64,000 bases of DNA from Caulobacteraceae bacterium (GCA_947441065.1 CANESI010000002.1:62001-126000), one strand, 5' to 3'; shown: positions 53,188 to 63,632, numbered from the stretch's first letter. Numbers and translations: made by a program. Notes: generated by a model from the letters alone, not told the origin.

Positions 53188-54771
53188 ATGTTAGAAGACA
53201 GCCTCAAGGCCCAGTTAAAGGCCTATCTCGTCAATCTGCGTCAGCCGATTGAGCTTGTCGCCGCGCTGGATGCCAGCCCCAAGTCGCAAGAGATGCTGGC
53301 TCTCCTTACCGACATTGTCGCTCAGTCCGACAAGGTCACCCTGCGCCAAGACGGGACCGATAGCCGCAAGCCATCCTTCGCCATTGCCCCCTTGGACGCG
53401 CAGGCGCGGGTGCAGTTTGCGGGCTTGCCGATGGGGCATGAATTTACCTCGCTGGTCTTGGCGCTGTTATGGACCGGCGGACACCCGCCCAAGGTCGAGC
53501 AGGCCGTGATCGACCAGATTGTGGCGCTTGAGGGCGACTACCGGTTCGAGACCTATTTCTCCCTGTCCTGCCAAAACTGCCCCGATGTGGTGCAGGCCCT
53601 GACCTTGATGAGCGTGCTCAATCCGCGCATTCAACATGTCGCCATCGACGGTGCACTATTCCAAGGTGAGGTCGAGGCACGCAAGATCATGGCTGTGCCG
53701 ACCGTGCTATTGAACGGCGAGCCCTTTGCCCAAGGCCGGATGAGCCTTGAGCAGATCGTCGCCAAGCTCGATAGCGGCGCAGAGGTCCGCGCGGCCGAGG
53801 CCTTGGGGGCCAAGCCCGAATTTGACATGCTCGTCGTCGGCGGTGGTCCTGCCGGTGCGGCCGCAGCCGTCTATGCCGCCCGCAAGGGCATCCGGACCGG
53901 TCTGATGGCCGAGCGCTTTGGCGGACAGGTGCTCGACACAATGGGGATCGAGAACTTCATTTCGGTGCCCCACACCGAAGGCCCCAAGCTGGTTCAGGGC
54001 ATGGAACAGCATGTGAATGCGTATGGTGTCGACATCATGACCCTTCAGACCGCGCACGCGCTGGTGCCCGCATCAACCCCCGGCGGCCTGATCGAGATCA
54101 AGCTGGCCAGCGGCGTTAGCCTGAAATCGCGGTCCGTCATCCTCTCGACCGGCGCACGCTGGCGTCAGATGAATGTTCCGGGTGAGGAAACCTATCGCAA
54201 TCGCGGCGTTGCCTATTGCCCGCACTGTGATGGGCCTCTGTACAGGGGCAAGCGCGTAGCGGTGATCGGCGGTGGCAATTCCGGCGTCGAAGCCGCGATC
54301 GATTTGGCGGGGATTGTCGCTTCCGTGACCCTGATCGAGTTTGACAGCCAACTTCGCGCCGATGCGGTCTTGCAGCGCAAGCTAGAGAGCCTGCCCAATG
54401 TCACCGTCATCACCTCAGCCCTGACCACCGAGGTCCATGGCGACGGCGACAAGGTGGTCGCTCTGAGCTATCGGGATCGCCCATCCGACGCGGTCCATAG
54501 GCTCGACCTTGAAGGCATCTTTGTTCAGATCGGCTTGGTGCCCAATACCGAATGGCTCAAGGGGGTGGTTGACCTGTCCCCGCGCGGGGAGATCGAGATC
54601 GATGGCCGGGGTCAGACCTCTGTGCCCGGTGTCTTCGCCGCCGGTGATGCGACCACCGTGCCTTTCAAGCAGATCATTGTTGCGGCAGGCGATGGGTCAA
54701 AGGCCGCGCTATCGGCCTTTGACTATCTGATCCGCTTGGCGCCGGTAGAGGTCCAGCAGGCCGCCGAATAG
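53188..54771 (+). CDS. ahpF: alkyl hydroperoxide reductase subunit F (AhpF)
   Basis: AhpF is the flavoprotein disulphide reductase that passes electrons from NADH to AhpC. The 527-residue protein has an N-terminal tandem thioredoxin-like domain with a CxxC (SCQNCPDV, about 129-132). The FAD motif [18 protein letters not shown] follows at about 216. The redox-active CPHCDGP and NADH motif [16 protein letters not shown] come next, and [13 protein letters not shown] closes it. It is separated from ahpC by 103 bp with a stem-loop. Confidence 0.97.
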   Translation: MLEDSLKAQLKAYLVNLRQPIELVAALDASPKSQEMLALLTDIVAQSDKVTLRQDGTDSRKPSFAIAPLDAQARVQFAGLPMGHEFTSLVLALLWTGGHPPKVEQAVIDQIVALEGDYRFETYFSLSCQNCPDVVQALTLMSVLNPRIQHVAIDGALFQGEVEARKIMAVPTVLLNGEPFAQGRMSLEQIVAKLDSGAEVRAAEALGAKPEFDMLVVGGGPAGAAAAVYAARKGIRTGLMAERFGGQVLDTMGIENFISVPHTEGPKLVQGMEQHVNAYGVDIMTLQTAHALVPASTPGGLIEIKLASGVSLKSRSVILSTGARWRQMNVPGEETYRNRGVAYCPHCDGPLYRGKRVAVIGGGNSGVEAAIDLAGIVASVTLIEFDSQLRADAVLQRKLESLPNVTVITSALTTEVHGDGDKVVALSYRDRPSDAVHRLDLEGIFVQIGLVPNTEWLKGVVDLSPRGEIEIDGRGQTSVPGVFAAGDATTVPFKQIIVAAGDGSKAALSAFDYLIRLAPVEVQQAAE

Positions 54772-54803
54772 CGACCTGCCGAAAGATGAAGGGTCGCTGG
54801 GGC

Positions 54804-55340
54804 TTAGGCCTTGGCGGCCTTCGCCGCTTCAATGCCTTCAAGCACAAGGCGGCGACCATGGTCGGCGTCGCCCCAACCGCGCAGCTTGACCCATTTTCCA
54901 GGCTCAAGGTCCTTATAGCTCTCAAAGAAATGTTCGATCTGTTTGAGGGTAATGTCCGGCAGGTCGCTATAGTTTTGGACATTGTCATAGCGCTGGGTCA
55001 GCCATGAGGATGGCACCGCCAGCAGCTTTTCATCGGCACCCGCCTCGTCCTCCATCAATAGAACGCCCACGATGCGGCAACTCATCACGGCACCCGGAAC
55101 GATGGCCCGCGTATTGGCGATGATCACGTCACAGGGATCACCGTCGCCCGACAGGGTGTGGGGGATGAAACCGTAATTTCCGGGATAACGCATGGCGGTA
55201 TAGAGAAAGCGGTCAACGACCAGAGCGCCGGACTCCTTATCCATCTCATATTTGATCGGCTCGCCACCGATGGGGACCTCGATGACCACATTGACGTCAA
55301 AGGGTGGGTTCTTACCAATAGAAATAGCGCTCAATAACAT
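54804..55340 (-). CDS. ppa: inorganic pyrophosphatase
   Basis: This enzyme hydrolyses pyrophosphate to drive biosynthetic reactions. The 178-residue family I protein has [25 protein letters not shown] and [12 protein letters not shown]. The metal-binding [10 protein letters not shown] motif (about 66-75) and [26 protein letters not shown] are also present. The ATG at 55340 with GGAG six bases before is chosen; the open frame continues upstream without meaning. It converges with ahpF. Confidence 0.97.
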   Translation of the reverse strand: MLLSAISIGKNPPFDVNVVIEVPIGGEPIKYEMDKESGALVVDRFLYTAMRYPGNYGFIPHTLSGDGDPCDVIIANTRAIVPGAVMSCRIVGVLLMEDEAGADEKLLAVPSSWLTQRYDNVQNYSDLPDITLKQIEHFFESYKDLEPGKWVKLRGWGDADHGRRLVLEGIEAAKAAKA

Positions 55341-55481
55341 GGGGGGCTCCAGGCCGGGGAGGGACGCAGTTGCGACGCCCTCCATCGGGGACAACCGTGA
55401 CAAAGGCAAGGCAGCAAAGGGATATTTTAGCGCTTGGCTAGGATTTTGCTCGATCCGCCCCGGCCTTGCGGGCCAGACACG

Positions 55482-55514
55482 AAAAAACGGCCGCCCACAG
55501 ATGGGAGCGACCGT
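55482..55514 (-). terminator. intrinsic terminator of rpmE
   Basis: Read on the minus strand, a GC-rich stem (ACGGTCGC...CGGCCGT with a CCC/GGG inner part) is followed by six T residues. It lies about 28 bp after the rpmE stop, before ppa. Confidence 0.85.
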
Positions 55515-55542
55515 TAAGCCGTAGGGCAAACCCAGACGGGTC

Positions 55543-55767
55543 TTATTTCTTGAGGAAGCCGCCGAACTTGGCCGAGAAGCGCGACACGCGGCCGCCACGG
55601 TCCATCAGGTGGGCATTGCCGCCGGTCCAAGCCGGGTGGGTGCGAGGATCGATATCGAGGCTCAATGTCGCTCCTTCCTTGCCGTAGGTGGAGCGGGTCT
55701 GATAGGTCGATCCGTCGGTCATCACAACATTGATGAAGTGATAGTCAGGATGGGTGTCTTGTTTCAT
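55543..55767 (-). CDS. rpmE: 50S ribosomal protein L31
   Basis: The 74-residue protein starts [19 protein letters not shown] and contains [11 protein letters not shown] and [11 protein letters not shown]. The zinc-binding cysteines of some L31 forms are missing; this is the zinc-free form usual in alphaproteobacteria. The ATG at 55767 is the family start. Its own terminator follows. Confidence 0.96.
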   Translation of the reverse strand: MKQDTHPDYHFINVVMTDGSTYQTRSTYGKEGATLSLDIDPRTHPAWTGGNAHLMDRGGRVSRFSAKFGGFLKK

Positions 55768-55931
55768 GGCTCTGTCCAACCGACTTGAGGGCGCGGAACG
55801 AAAAGCCCGCCGCCACCGGTAAGGACGGGGCGGGCGAATGGATGCGCGGCTATACACGATGGCGGGCTCGCTAGGCAAGGGCCCAGTTGAAAACGAAGAT
55901 CGGGCGAGCCGGTCTTTTGAGAGGTTTTGGA

Positions 55932-57800
55932 ATGAGCGACCCTTCGACTACGGCTTCGGCCCCCTTGGCAATGGCCTCGACGGACGGCCGACCCACCGAG
56001 GGCGCGGCCTTGGCCAGTCAGATTGCAGAGGCGGTTAATAAGCGGCCTCGGCGCAAGGATCTAAAGCCTCTTGGCCATATCTTGCCCTTCATTGTCGCCC
56101 ATAAGGCCAACGCCTTTGCCGCCCTGTTCTTTCTGCTCCTATCGACCGCATCGACCCTTGGGCTGACGGTGGCGCTGAGAAGCGTGGTGGACCATGGCTT
56201 TGTGACCGGATCGTCTCAGGCCCTGAACCGCTATTTCTTGATCATGGTCGCGGTGGCTCTGGCCCTCGCCGGCGCCTCAGCTCTGCGCTATTTCTTTGTC
56301 ACCAAGCTGGGCGAGATGGTCGTGGCCGACCTGCGTAAGGCGGTTTATGCCCACACCCTGACCTTGGATCAGGCCTATTTTCTCAATACCCGCATCGGCG
56401 AGGTCCTATCGCGCCTGACCACCGATATCACCATTGTCGAGACCATGGTCGGATCGGCTGCCTCAATCGCCCTGCGCAATCTGCTCAGCCTCATTGGGGC
56501 TCTTGCCCTGCTGTTCATCGTCAGTCCGAAACTCACCGGCCTGATCGTGCTCTTGGTCCCAGTGATCCTTGTGCCCCTGTTCCTCTATGGCCGCCGAGTG
56601 CGGGTTCTGTCGGTTTCTGCTCAAGACCGATTTGCCGACGCAGTGGGCTTTGCCGGTGAAAGTCTCGATGCCCTTGATACGGTTCAGGCCTTTGGCCGAG
56701 AAAAAAGTGCGGCCAAGCGGTTCGCCGAAGCGGTCGATATGGCCTTTCGCGCGTCCCTGACCCGCATTGAGGCTCGGGCCATCATGACCGCCATGGTCAT
56801 TGGCCTGATCTTCAGTGGCGTGGCGGTGGTCCTGTGGCTGGGTGCTCAGGCGGTGATCAGCGGAACCATGACCGGCGGGGCACTGGTTCAGTTCCTGTTC
56901 CTGTCTGTGATGGCCGCCGCCGCCGTCGGCGCTCTGGGAGAGGTCTGGGGCGACGTCCAGAAGGCCTCTGGGGCCATGGAGCGCATTAGCGAGCTGCTGA
57001 ACGCCAGGCCCGCCATCGCCGCTCCAGCGCGCCCCAAGCCGCTTCCAAGCCCCTCCAAAGGTGAGATCGCCTTTGATGATGTGGTCTTTGCCTATCCGGG
57101 CCGTCCTGACCTGCCCGCCCTGCGTGGTCTGGACCTGCGGGTGCGTTCGGGAGAGACGGTTGCGCTGGTGGGTCCATCGGGGGCGGGAAAGAGCACGGTC
57201 CTTCGCCTGCTCCTGCGGTTCTATGATCCCCAGTCCGGCTCAATCCGGCTCGACGGCGTTGATCTGCGTGAGGCTGATCCCCAGCAGGTCCGGGCCCGCA
57301 TGGCCTTGGTGGCACAGGACGCGCCGCTCTTTTCGGGGTCAGCCCTCGACAATATCCGCTATGGCCGCGAGGAGGCCTCGATTGACGCCATCATGGCCGC
57401 GTCACGTGCCGCCGAGGCTGACGGCTTTATCAGTGCCTTGCCGCAGGGCTATGACACCCCCGTCGGTGAACGGGCCAAGACCCTTTCGGGCGGTCAAAAG
57501 CAGAGGCTGGCCATTGCAAGGGCCTTGGTGCGCAATGCGCCTGTGCTGCTGCTCGATGAGGCCACCAGCGCGCTGGACGCGGAAAATGAGCGTCTGGTTC
57601 AGCAGGCCCTGCATGATGCCATGACCGGTCGCACGACCCTCGTCATCGCCCACCGTCTGGCCACGGTTCAACGGGCCGACCGGATTGTCGTGATGGATGC
57701 TGGCCGCGTCGTCGAACAGGGCACTCACACCGATCTGGTGGCCCAAGGTGGTCTCTATGCCAAGCTGGCCAAGCTGCAGTTTGGGGCTGAGGCGGGGTAG
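55932..57800 (+). CDS. ABC transporter, fused membrane and ATP-binding domains (MsbA/BmrA-like)
   Basis: The 622-residue half-transporter has six membrane segments in the N-terminal exporter domain (about 60-330). The ATPase domain follows, with Walker [10 protein letters not shown] (about 430), Q-loop LVAQDAPLF, signature [15 protein letters not shown], Walker [13 protein letters not shown] and the switch His in IAHRLATV. It should act as a homodimer exporting lipid or hydrophobic compounds; the exact cargo is unknown. The ATG at 55932 with GAGAGG before it is preferred over the ATG at 55887. It ends two bases before a long inverted repeat. Confidence 0.93.
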   Translation: MSDPSTTASAPLAMASTDGRPTEGAALASQIAEAVNKRPRRKDLKPLGHILPFIVAHKANAFAALFFLLLSTASTLGLTVALRSVVDHGFVTGSSQALNRYFLIMVAVALALAGASALRYFFVTKLGEMVVADLRKAVYAHTLTLDQAYFLNTRIGEVLSRLTTDITIVETMVGSAASIALRNLLSLIGALALLFIVSPKLTGLIVLLVPVILVPLFLYGRRVRVLSVSAQDRFADAVGFAGESLDALDTVQAFGREKSAAKRFAEAVDMAFRASLTRIEARAIMTAMVIGLIFSGVAVVLWLGAQAVISGTMTGGALVQFLFLSVMAAAAVGALGEVWGDVQKASGAMERISELLNARPAIAAPARPKPLPSPSKGEIAFDDVVFAYPGRPDLPALRGLDLRVRSGETVALVGPSGAGKSTVLRLLLRFYDPQSGSIRLDGVDLREADPQQVRARMALVAQDAPLFSGSALDNIRYGREEASIDAIMAASRAAEADGFISALPQGYDTPVGERAKTLSGGQKQRLAIARALVRNAPVLLLDEATSALDAENERLVQQALHDAMTGRTTLVIAHRLATVQRADRIVVMDAGRVVEQGTHTDLVAQGGLYAKLAKLQFGAEAG

Positions 57801-57801
57801 A

Positions 57802-57917
57802 AAACAAGACCCCCTACGGCCCTTCGGGCCACTTCCCCCAGAGGGGGAAGATTTAGCGCTGATGATCTTCCCCCTCTGGGGGAAGTACCCGCGAAGCGGG
57901 GGTAGGGGGTCTTGTTT
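57802..57917. repeat. 116-bp nested inverted repeat, family A copy 1
   Basis: The outer arms AAACAAGACCCCCTAC and their complement (16 bp) and the inner arms around CTTCCCCCAGAGGGGGAAG (22 bp) match perfectly. The middle hairpins differ between the arms (GGCCC-TTC-GGGCC against CCCGC-GAA-GCGGG) yet each still folds. It directly follows the ABC gene stop and may act as its terminator. Confidence 0.85.
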
Positions 57918-57931
57918 AAGAAAAAACAAAC

Positions 57932-57971
57932 AGGGCCCTCACCCCACCCTCTCCCACAGGGAGAGGGCTAA
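57932..57971 (-). repeat. dispersed 42-bp repeat, copy 2 (inverted)
   Basis: This is the near-exact reverse complement of 30887-30928 with one insertion/deletion and a terminal difference. A related, more diverged unit (CCCCCTTCAGGGGGAGAGGG core) follows at 57981-58018. Confidence 0.8.
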
Positions 57972-58043
57972 GGCGGGTAAGCCCTCGCCCCCTTCAGGGG
58001 GAGAGGGTTGGGTGAGGGGGATTATGCCCACCACCCTCTCCAC

Positions 58044-58144
58044 CGCGTCATTGCGAGCGCAGCGAAGAAACCTAGGTGTCTGAGAAGGACCTAGGATGAT
58101 GATCCCCTGGGTTGCTTCGGCACGATGCGCCTCGCAATGACGCG
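58044..58144. repeat. 101-bp element with GTCATTGCGAG inverted arms
   Basis: Perfect 14-bp arms CGCGTCATTGCGAG (58044-58057) and CTCGCAATGACGCG (58131-58144) enclose an inner CCTAGG...CCTAGG pair. GTCATTGCGAG-type palindromic repeats are widespread in bacterial intergenic DNA. No frame or mobile-element gene lies within. Confidence 0.8.
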
Positions 58145-58156
58145 AGAGGGGCCAAT

Positions 58157-58240
58157 GGGCCACTTCCTCAAAGGGGGAAGAACTAAGACCTGTAAATCTT
58201 CCCCCTTTGGGGGAAGTGCCGGCGCAGCCGGGGTAGGGGG
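58157..58240. repeat. inverted repeat, family A copy 2
   Basis: GGCCACTTCC...GGGGGAAGA and TCTTCCCCC...GGGGGAAGTG repeat the inner arms of copy 1, followed by a GCCGGCGCAGCCGGGG hairpin and GTAGGGGG. It abuts the glpQ stop codon, so both copies sit directly at gene 3' ends. Confidence 0.8.
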
Positions 58241-59320
58241 TTACCGGGTCGCTGCGACCGCCAAACCCGGGAAGTCGCTGAATAGGCCGTCAATGCCGAG
58301 CGCAACAAACCGTTGGATCTCCGCCGCCATATTGCCGTGCTGGGCCAGATAGTCCGCCGCCTGAGGATCACCGAGGCGCAGGGCGGGCGGCAGGAAGGCG
58401 TTTTCTGCGCGGAAGGTGTAGGGATGGAGCACAAGGCCTGCCGCATGGGCGTCGGCCACCAGGCTGGTCGGCTGGGTCCAGTTGCCGTCCTTGTCGGTGG
58501 GTAGGATCATGGCCTTATAGGGCCCAATCCCGTCAGCGAACTTGGCCACCTGTTTCAAGCCTTCGGGGGTGGCCAGATCGGCATAGGTGCGCGCATCACC
58601 GGCAGCGACGAGGTCCGCAGGCGCGCCTTCAGAGTCCATCAAAAAGACCTGACGACAGTCGATCATGCCCCGTAGTGTGATCAGGCTGGTGGTTTCAAAA
58701 CATTGCACAAAGATCGGGGCAGACTTTGAATTGAGCCCCGCCGCCTTCACCTTTTGCGCAAAGCGCGCCTCCATGGGCAGGCCGATCTTGGTAAAGTAGG
58801 TCGGGTGCTTGAGTTCAGGATAGACGCCCACCTTGGCGGCCTTGGCCAGCGCCAGAACCTCGTCAAAGGTCGGAACGTCGAACTGGCCGTCAAAGGCCGT
58901 GTTTGCGGCCCGAAGCTGCGGCAGGCGCTCGCGGGCCTTCAGGCTCTTGATCTCAGCGAGCGTAAAGTCCTCGGTGAACCAACCGGTCAGGGCTTGGCCA
59001 TCAATGGTCTTGGTGGCCTTGCGATCGGCAAATTCAGGGCGCGAGGCGACATTGGTCGTGCCGCTGATCTCGTTCTCGTGGCGACAGACAAGGACCCCGT
59101 CCTTGGTCAGGACCAGATCCGGCTCGATGAAGTCTGCGCCCTGTTCAATCGCGCGGCTATAGGCGGCGAGGGTATGTTCCGGCCGCTCGCCGCTGCAGCC
59201 GCGATGGCCGATGATCAGGGGGTGTTTGGCCGCAGGGGTCGCCGCCGAAACATCAAGGGGCAGGGTCATGGCAAGCATCGCTCCGCTGCTGGCCAAGAGA
59301 TCACGACGGGACAGGGACAT
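58241..59320 (-). CDS. glpQ: glycerophosphodiester phosphodiesterase, Tat-exported
   Basis: GlpQ releases glycerol-3-phosphate from glycerophosphodiesters in the periplasm. The 359-residue protein begins with a twin-arginine signal (SLSRRDLLASSG, cleavage after VSAA near 27). It has the catalytic IIGHRGCSGERPEHTLAAY and FIEPDLVLTKDGVLVCRHE with the metal-binding Glu, Asp and His. A long insert (about 95-130) is typical of GlpQ rather than UgpQ. The ATG at 59320 places the Tat motif correctly. Confidence 0.95.
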   Translation of the reverse strand: MSLSRRDLLASSGAMLAMTLPLDVSAATPAAKHPLIIGHRGCSGERPEHTLAAYSRAIEQGADFIEPDLVLTKDGVLVCRHENEISGTTNVASRPEFADRKATKTIDGQALTGWFTEDFTLAEIKSLKARERLPQLRAANTAFDGQFDVPTFDEVLALAKAAKVGVYPELKHPTYFTKIGLPMEARFAQKVKAAGLNSKSAPIFVQCFETTSLITLRGMIDCRQVFLMDSEGAPADLVAAGDARTYADLATPEGLKQVAKFADGIGPYKAMILPTDKDGNWTQPTSLVADAHAAGLVLHPYTFRAENAFLPPALRLGDPQAADYLAQHGNMAAEIQRFVALGIDGLFSDFPGLAVAATR

Positions 59321-59383
59321 GGGCAAGGCCTTGATGGGGGACAGATCCCTCACCCTAGCCCAAAATTCATGACCGTTTGATGT

Positions 59384-60178
59384 TTATCGCGCGCCCTTGA
59401 GGGTCTCGAGGATCAGGGGATGAAGTTCGAGGCTAGAGGCCAGAACCGTTCCGCTGTGCAGGGGCGCAATATCGCCGTCCGCATCGGTCACCTTGCCGCC
59501 CGCTTCGGTGACCAGCAAGGTGCCTGCCGCCATGTCCCAGTTCTGCAGCCCGCGCTCCCAATAGCCGTCAAACCGGCCAGCGGCGACATAGGCCAGATCC
59601 AGCGCGGCAGAGCCAAAGCGACGAACGCCACTGACCTTTTGCGAGACCTGATGCAACTCTTTCAGGAACACGGCATGGCCGGGCTTGCCGATAAAGGGAA
59701 TGCCGGTGGCCAGTACCGTCTCATCGAGATGACGACGGGCCGCGACGCGCAGACGCTTGTCGTTGAGATAGGCGCCCTTGCCCTTTTCGGCCCAGAACAT
59801 CTCGTTGCTGATTGGATTGTAGGTCACACCGGCCACGATCACGCCGTCACGTTCCAGCGCGGCTGTAACGGCAAAATGGGGGATGGCGTGGAGGAAGTTG
59901 GTCGTGCCGTCCAAAGGATCGACGATCCAGGTGTGGGTCTTATCACTGCCCTCGATCAGGCCGCGCTCTTCGCCGATAAAGCCATAGCCGGGACGTACCC
60001 GCATCAGCTCTTCAAACAGGACCTGCTCGGCCTTGATGTCGGCGGCGGAGACATAGTCGCCCGCGCCCTTTTTGGACACTTGAAGCTCGGCCACTTCGCC
60101 AAAGTCGCGGGTCAGGCCGCGCGCCGCCTTACGAACGGCGTCGATCATAACCTTTAGGAGGGTGGTGGGCGTGGTCAC
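59384..60178 (-). CDS. suhB: inositol monophosphatase family protein (SuhB-like)
   Basis: The 264-residue Mg2+-dependent phosphatase has GEERGLIEG (metal Glu), WIVDPLDGTTNFLHAIPHFAV and the C-terminal WDMAAGTLLVTEAGGKVTD. Relatives hydrolyse inositol-1-phosphate; in E. coli SuhB also assists rRNA transcription. Which role applies here is open. It lies 61 bp downstream of efp on the same strand, an arrangement often seen in alphaproteobacteria. Confidence 0.93.
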   Translation of the reverse strand: MTTPTTLLKVMIDAVRKAARGLTRDFGEVAELQVSKKGAGDYVSAADIKAEQVLFEELMRVRPGYGFIGEERGLIEGSDKTHTWIVDPLDGTTNFLHAIPHFAVTAALERDGVIVAGVTYNPISNEMFWAEKGKGAYLNDKRLRVAARRHLDETVLATGIPFIGKPGHAVFLKELHQVSQKVSGVRRFGSAALDLAYVAAGRFDGYWERGLQNWDMAAGTLLVTEAGGKVTDADGDIAPLHSGTVLASSLELHPLILETLKGAR

Positions 60179-60239
60179 GGTCGGTCTGTTTCTAACAAGA
60201 GGAGCGGGGGCAGGGGGCGCAGAAAGGTCGCCTGTTGGA

Positions 60240-60806
60240 TCAGTCGGCCCGGCGCAGATATTCGCCGGTCTCGGTCGAAACGATGATGCGCTCGCCCGTG
60301 CCCATATAGGGCGGGATCATGATGCGCATGCCATTATCGGCCTTGGCGGGCTTGTAGGAGGATGAGGCGGTCTGGCCCTTCACGGTCGCATCGGCCTCTA
60401 CCACGGTCAGGACAACCGTGTCGGGCAGGGCGATACCGATGGGGCGCTCTTCGTGGAATTCCAGAACCACGGCCATGCCATCTTGCAGAAACTGAGCCCG
60501 CTCTTCGCCGACAAAGTCCTTGTGCAGCTCGATCTGCTCGTAATTGACCGTATCCATGAAGACCAGCATATCGTCTTGGGCATAGAGGAAGGTGTGGTCC
60601 TTCTGCTCAAGGCGCACGCGCTCGACCGTATCGGAAGACCTGAACCGTTCATTGAGCTTGCGCCCATCGATCAGGTTCTTCAGCTCGACCTGAGCAAAGG
60701 CACCGCCCTTGCCGGGCTTGACGTGAGCGGTCTTAACCGCGACCCACAGGCCGCCATCATGGGTGATGACGTTACCGGGTTTGATGGCGTTGCCGTTGAT
60801 CTTCAT
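60240..60806 (-). CDS. efp: elongation factor P
   Basis: EF-P relieves ribosome stalling at polyproline. The 188-residue three-barrel protein has the tip loop [10 protein letters not shown] with the lysine at 33, the residue modified in bacteria that use EpmA. The C-terminal [33 protein letters not shown] follows. The ATG at 60806 ([13 protein letters not shown]) is clearly the start; the longer frame is noise. No epmA or epmB is in the window. Confidence 0.97.
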   Translation of the reverse strand: MKINGNAIKPGNVITHDGGLWVAVKTAHVKPGKGGAFAQVELKNLIDGRKLNERFRSSDTVERVRLEQKDHTFLYAQDDMLVFMDTVNYEQIELHKDFVGEERAQFLQDGMAVVLEFHEERPIGIALPDTVVLTVVEADATVKGQTASSSYKPAKADNGMRIMIPPYMGTGERIIVSTETGEYLRRAD

Positions 60807-60935
60807 GACGGGTCTCGGGTTTCGACTGGATGGGACAGCCCTCCCGCGCACAGACGCACACAGGACAGGGCAATGGGCGCGGAACCTAGCCCTCAGACCC
60901 GCTAAAGGCAAGGTCGGGGCTGAAGTGACGCCCTA

Positions 60936-61592
60936 TTAGGCGCGGCCCTGAGCCGCTTTCTGTATCTGTTTGAACTTGGCATTGAAGGCGCCAACCGCTG
61001 CGGCGGGGCCTTCGGGGTGGTTCCAGATGCCGCCGCAGACGGCGATGAAGTCTGCGCCCGCCTCGATCACGGCATCGCAATTATCGACCGTAATACCGCC
61101 AATGGCGACGCAAGGGGTCATCATGCTCTCTTGCCAGATGGTCAGGTCTTCCAGTTCGGCCTGAAAGTCCGTGTCCTTGGTCTGGGTCGGGAAAAAGGCC
61201 CCAAAGGCCACATAGTCCGCGCCGCCTTCAGAGGCCTCCATGGCCAGATGGCGGCTATCGTGACAGGTGACGCCGATCATGGCGTCCGGCCCCATGATCT
61301 TGCGGGCATCTTTGAGTGTGCCGTCCGATTGACCAATATGGACCCCGTCACAGCCGAACCTCGCGGCGAGCTCTGGGCTGTCATTGAGCAGAACCGCCAC
61401 CTCATAGTCCTGACCGACGGCCAGAACGGCCTTTGTCACCTCGGCCAGATGGGCTTCGCTGACATCCTTGAGGCGCACCTGAATGGCCGCCACATCGCCC
61501 GCATCCAGCGCCTGTTCCAAAAGGGCGGCGAAGGCCTTGGCGTCGTCAATGACGGGCGGCGTGATCAGATAGAGGCGGCAACGATGGGTCAT
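60936..61592 (-). CDS. thiE: thiamine-phosphate synthase family protein ThiE
   Basis: ThiE condenses hydroxymethylpyrimidine diphosphate with thiazole phosphate. The 218-residue TIM-barrel protein has [42 protein letters not shown] and [10 protein letters not shown]. In the QVRLKD strand the usual lysine before Asp is kept. The last 30 residues ([13 protein letters not shown]) are variable. No other thi gene is near; some alphaproteobacteria carry ThiE-like paralogues, so a paralogue is possible. Confidence 0.9.
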   Translation of the reverse strand: MTHRCRLYLITPPVIDDAKAFAALLEQALDAGDVAAIQVRLKDVSEAHLAEVTKAVLAVGQDYEVAVLLNDSPELAARFGCDGVHIGQSDGTLKDARKIMGPDAMIGVTCHDSRHLAMEASEGGADYVAFGAFFPTQTKDTDFQAELEDLTIWQESMMTPCVAIGGITVDNCDAVIEAGADFIAVCGGIWNHPEGPAAAVGAFNAKFKQIQKAAQGRA

Positions 61593-61651
61593 AACCAGCC
61601 GCTAAGCCGGGATGGCGCTCGCGTCAATCCTCCAAGAGGCTTCTGGGTCGT

Positions 61652-63601
61652 TCAAAACCGATAGGAGAGCTGTGCGGCCGCACGCCGGTCGTCGCCGTCG
61701 GAACCGCTGATCGCACTATCGGCGGTCAGGTCCAGCCCAAGGCCTTGACCAAGCCTGGCCTTCAACCCCACCCCGACCCGGCCAACGGTGCGATCGGGCT
61801 CCCGATAGGTCTCGTCAAAGTTTTGGCCCCCGACAAAGCCAAAGCGGTAGGTCTTGGCCGATTGCGCCAGATCCCGATCAATCGAGACCCGCAGCGCCGG
61901 TGTGATATAGCCCAGAGACGTGGAGAAGCGCCTTTGGGCCACCAGACCCAGGGTGCCGACTGCGGCATTGGCTTGGCGATCCCCGAAGATCATGGACAGA
62001 TTATAGGCGCCGGTTTCCTGATAGCCGCCCAGCTTGATCTGGTTGACGCGAACTGCGCCAAAGGCCTCGAGATGGGCTGGGCCCCAAGCCTTGGTGTAGC
62101 CGACGCGCACGCCGCCAAAATAGCCGGATCCATCGGTCTTACCCGAGGTGATGGGCTCGCGCATCGATCCGGTCCATCTTTTCACATCCTCGAGCTGGTA
62201 AATCGCGCCGCCAATCGTGCCGCTATAGGCCAGAGGGCCTCGACGTGTGACGCCGTAAGCGGTCGCGGAATAGGCGGTCAGGTTTGCACCGGCTAGGCCA
62301 TTGTCGCTTTTCGACTCCGAGCTCAAATAGCCGAGGGCCCCGCCGATAAAGCCATGGCCCGACGCCGCATAGTCTAGGCCGATCAGCGCGGTTTGGGTTC
62401 GATGGTCAAATCCGAGCGAGGGGTTGGTGCTGTCGCGCTCAAGATTTGCGCCCTGATAACCGATCTGTACGAAGCTCGACAGACCCTGGCGCCGGGCGGT
62501 GGTGCCGCGCAGGGTGGCCTGCACCTCGTGATCATCACTAGGGCCTGAGGGTTCGCTGAGCTCCTCAACCCGACCATCAATTTGCCGATGGGCCAGATCA
62601 TTGAGGGTCAGGCCGAGCTTTTGCACATAGTTGAAGGCGCGGGGCCCCTCATAGACCGAATAGAGCACCGCCCCGGTAAAGGCCGCCACCTCTTGGTGGC
62701 CGAACGTGGTCATGTGCACCCCGTCCCACTTGACAGCTCCGGGCGCATCCAGCGTGCCATCCTTGTTGAGGGTGGTGCCACAGGCCCCTGCGGGTTTGGC
62801 TGTAAACCAGTCGATGCAGGGCTTGTCCCAGTTGGTGATGCCATAGCGGGCCGGATTGGCCTTGGCGACATCGTTCATTCCGATGACATCGACGACAATG
62901 ATCTTGACGCCCAACGACTTGCTCAGCGCCGTCATTGCGGGGGTCAGGGCCGCATTATATTGCCGGGTGGCGTAGGAGGCCAAGGCCGTGGCCGTCGGGT
63001 TATAGTTGTAGATCGCGGCGGCCTCTCCAAGGTCCTGCTGGTTCATGACGATGAAGGTTCGGCCACCCTTGTCGTGGAGCCGACGAACCATGGTCGACAT
63101 CTCGCCAACAAATTTTTGGACCAGCGGATCAACACCGGCCCGGCTGGTGAGGCTGCCGTCCTTGAGGGCATAGCTAATCCCATTGCCGCCGCCATTGAGC
63201 CCGACAAGCGCGGTGCTCGGGATCGCTCCGACCCGCCCGAGCTGATAGGGCCCCAATAGGCTGGTGACATCATCGCTATTGCCAATTGTGGCCCCAGCAA
63301 TGGCAAAGTTGAAATATTGGTTGTAGCTGATCTTCAACAGGCCCGGCATATAGTCGGCCCAGGTCGGGCCATTTGAGGGCCTGCCCCTCCAATAGGGTTT
63401 GCCAAACTGTCTAGGGTCGACAGCGTTCAGATTGCCCGGGTCCGACATACTGTCGCCGAACATATAGAAGCCCGTAAAGCTTTCGGCCCGCGCCTCGCCC
63501 TCTAGGCCTAGGGCGAGGCCCACGCCCATCAGTCCCACTATAGAGGCGCGCTTTATGGTCTGCCGAACGCGACCCAAACCCGTTGATTTTGGAAAAGACA
63601 T
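61652..63601 (-). CDS. GDSL-type esterase/lipase autotransporter
   Basis: The 649-residue protein has a long signal peptide (about 1-39, ending EARAES). A GDSL hydrolase domain follows, with catalytic Ser in YMFGDSMSDPGN (about 50), FVGEM and the Asp-x2-His of VKWDGVHMTTFGHQE at about 300. A C-terminal 12-strand-type beta-barrel (about 375-649) ends in SYRF. The terminal aromatic residue is the usual outer-membrane signal. It should be a surface or outer-membrane-bound lipase or esterase. GGAGG lies five bases before the ATG. Confidence 0.93.
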   Translation of the reverse strand: MSFPKSTGLGRVRQTIKRASIVGLMGVGLALGLEGEARAESFTGFYMFGDSMSDPGNLNAVDPRQFGKPYWRGRPSNGPTWADYMPGLLKISYNQYFNFAIAGATIGNSDDVTSLLGPYQLGRVGAIPSTALVGLNGGGNGISYALKDGSLTSRAGVDPLVQKFVGEMSTMVRRLHDKGGRTFIVMNQQDLGEAAAIYNYNPTATALASYATRQYNAALTPAMTALSKSLGVKIIVVDVIGMNDVAKANPARYGITNWDKPCIDWFTAKPAGACGTTLNKDGTLDAPGAVKWDGVHMTTFGHQEVAAFTGAVLYSVYEGPRAFNYVQKLGLTLNDLAHRQIDGRVEELSEPSGPSDDHEVQATLRGTTARRQGLSSFVQIGYQGANLERDSTNPSLGFDHRTQTALIGLDYAASGHGFIGGALGYLSSESKSDNGLAGANLTAYSATAYGVTRRGPLAYSGTIGGAIYQLEDVKRWTGSMREPITSGKTDGSGYFGGVRVGYTKAWGPAHLEAFGAVRVNQIKLGGYQETGAYNLSMIFGDRQANAAVGTLGLVAQRRFSTSLGYITPALRVSIDRDLAQSAKTYRFGFVGGQNFDETYREPDRTVGRVGVGLKARLGQGLGLDLTADSAISGSDGDDRRAAAQLSYRF

Positions 63602-63611
63602 AACATCCTCC

Positions 63612-63632
63612 AGATGGTCATTTTAACCATCT
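63612..63632 (-). promoter_or_regulatory. leader hairpin just before the autotransporter ribosome-binding site
   Basis: AGATGGT and ACCATCT form a seven-bp stem with a seven-base A/T-rich loop. On the minus strand the stem ends one base before the GGAGG of the autotransporter gene, so it could affect translation initiation or protect the 5' end of the message. Confidence 0.4.

Noticed and set aside
57801-58240. insertion sequence remnant
   Set aside because: No transposase fragment or target-site duplication is visible; the region consists of palindromic repeats only.
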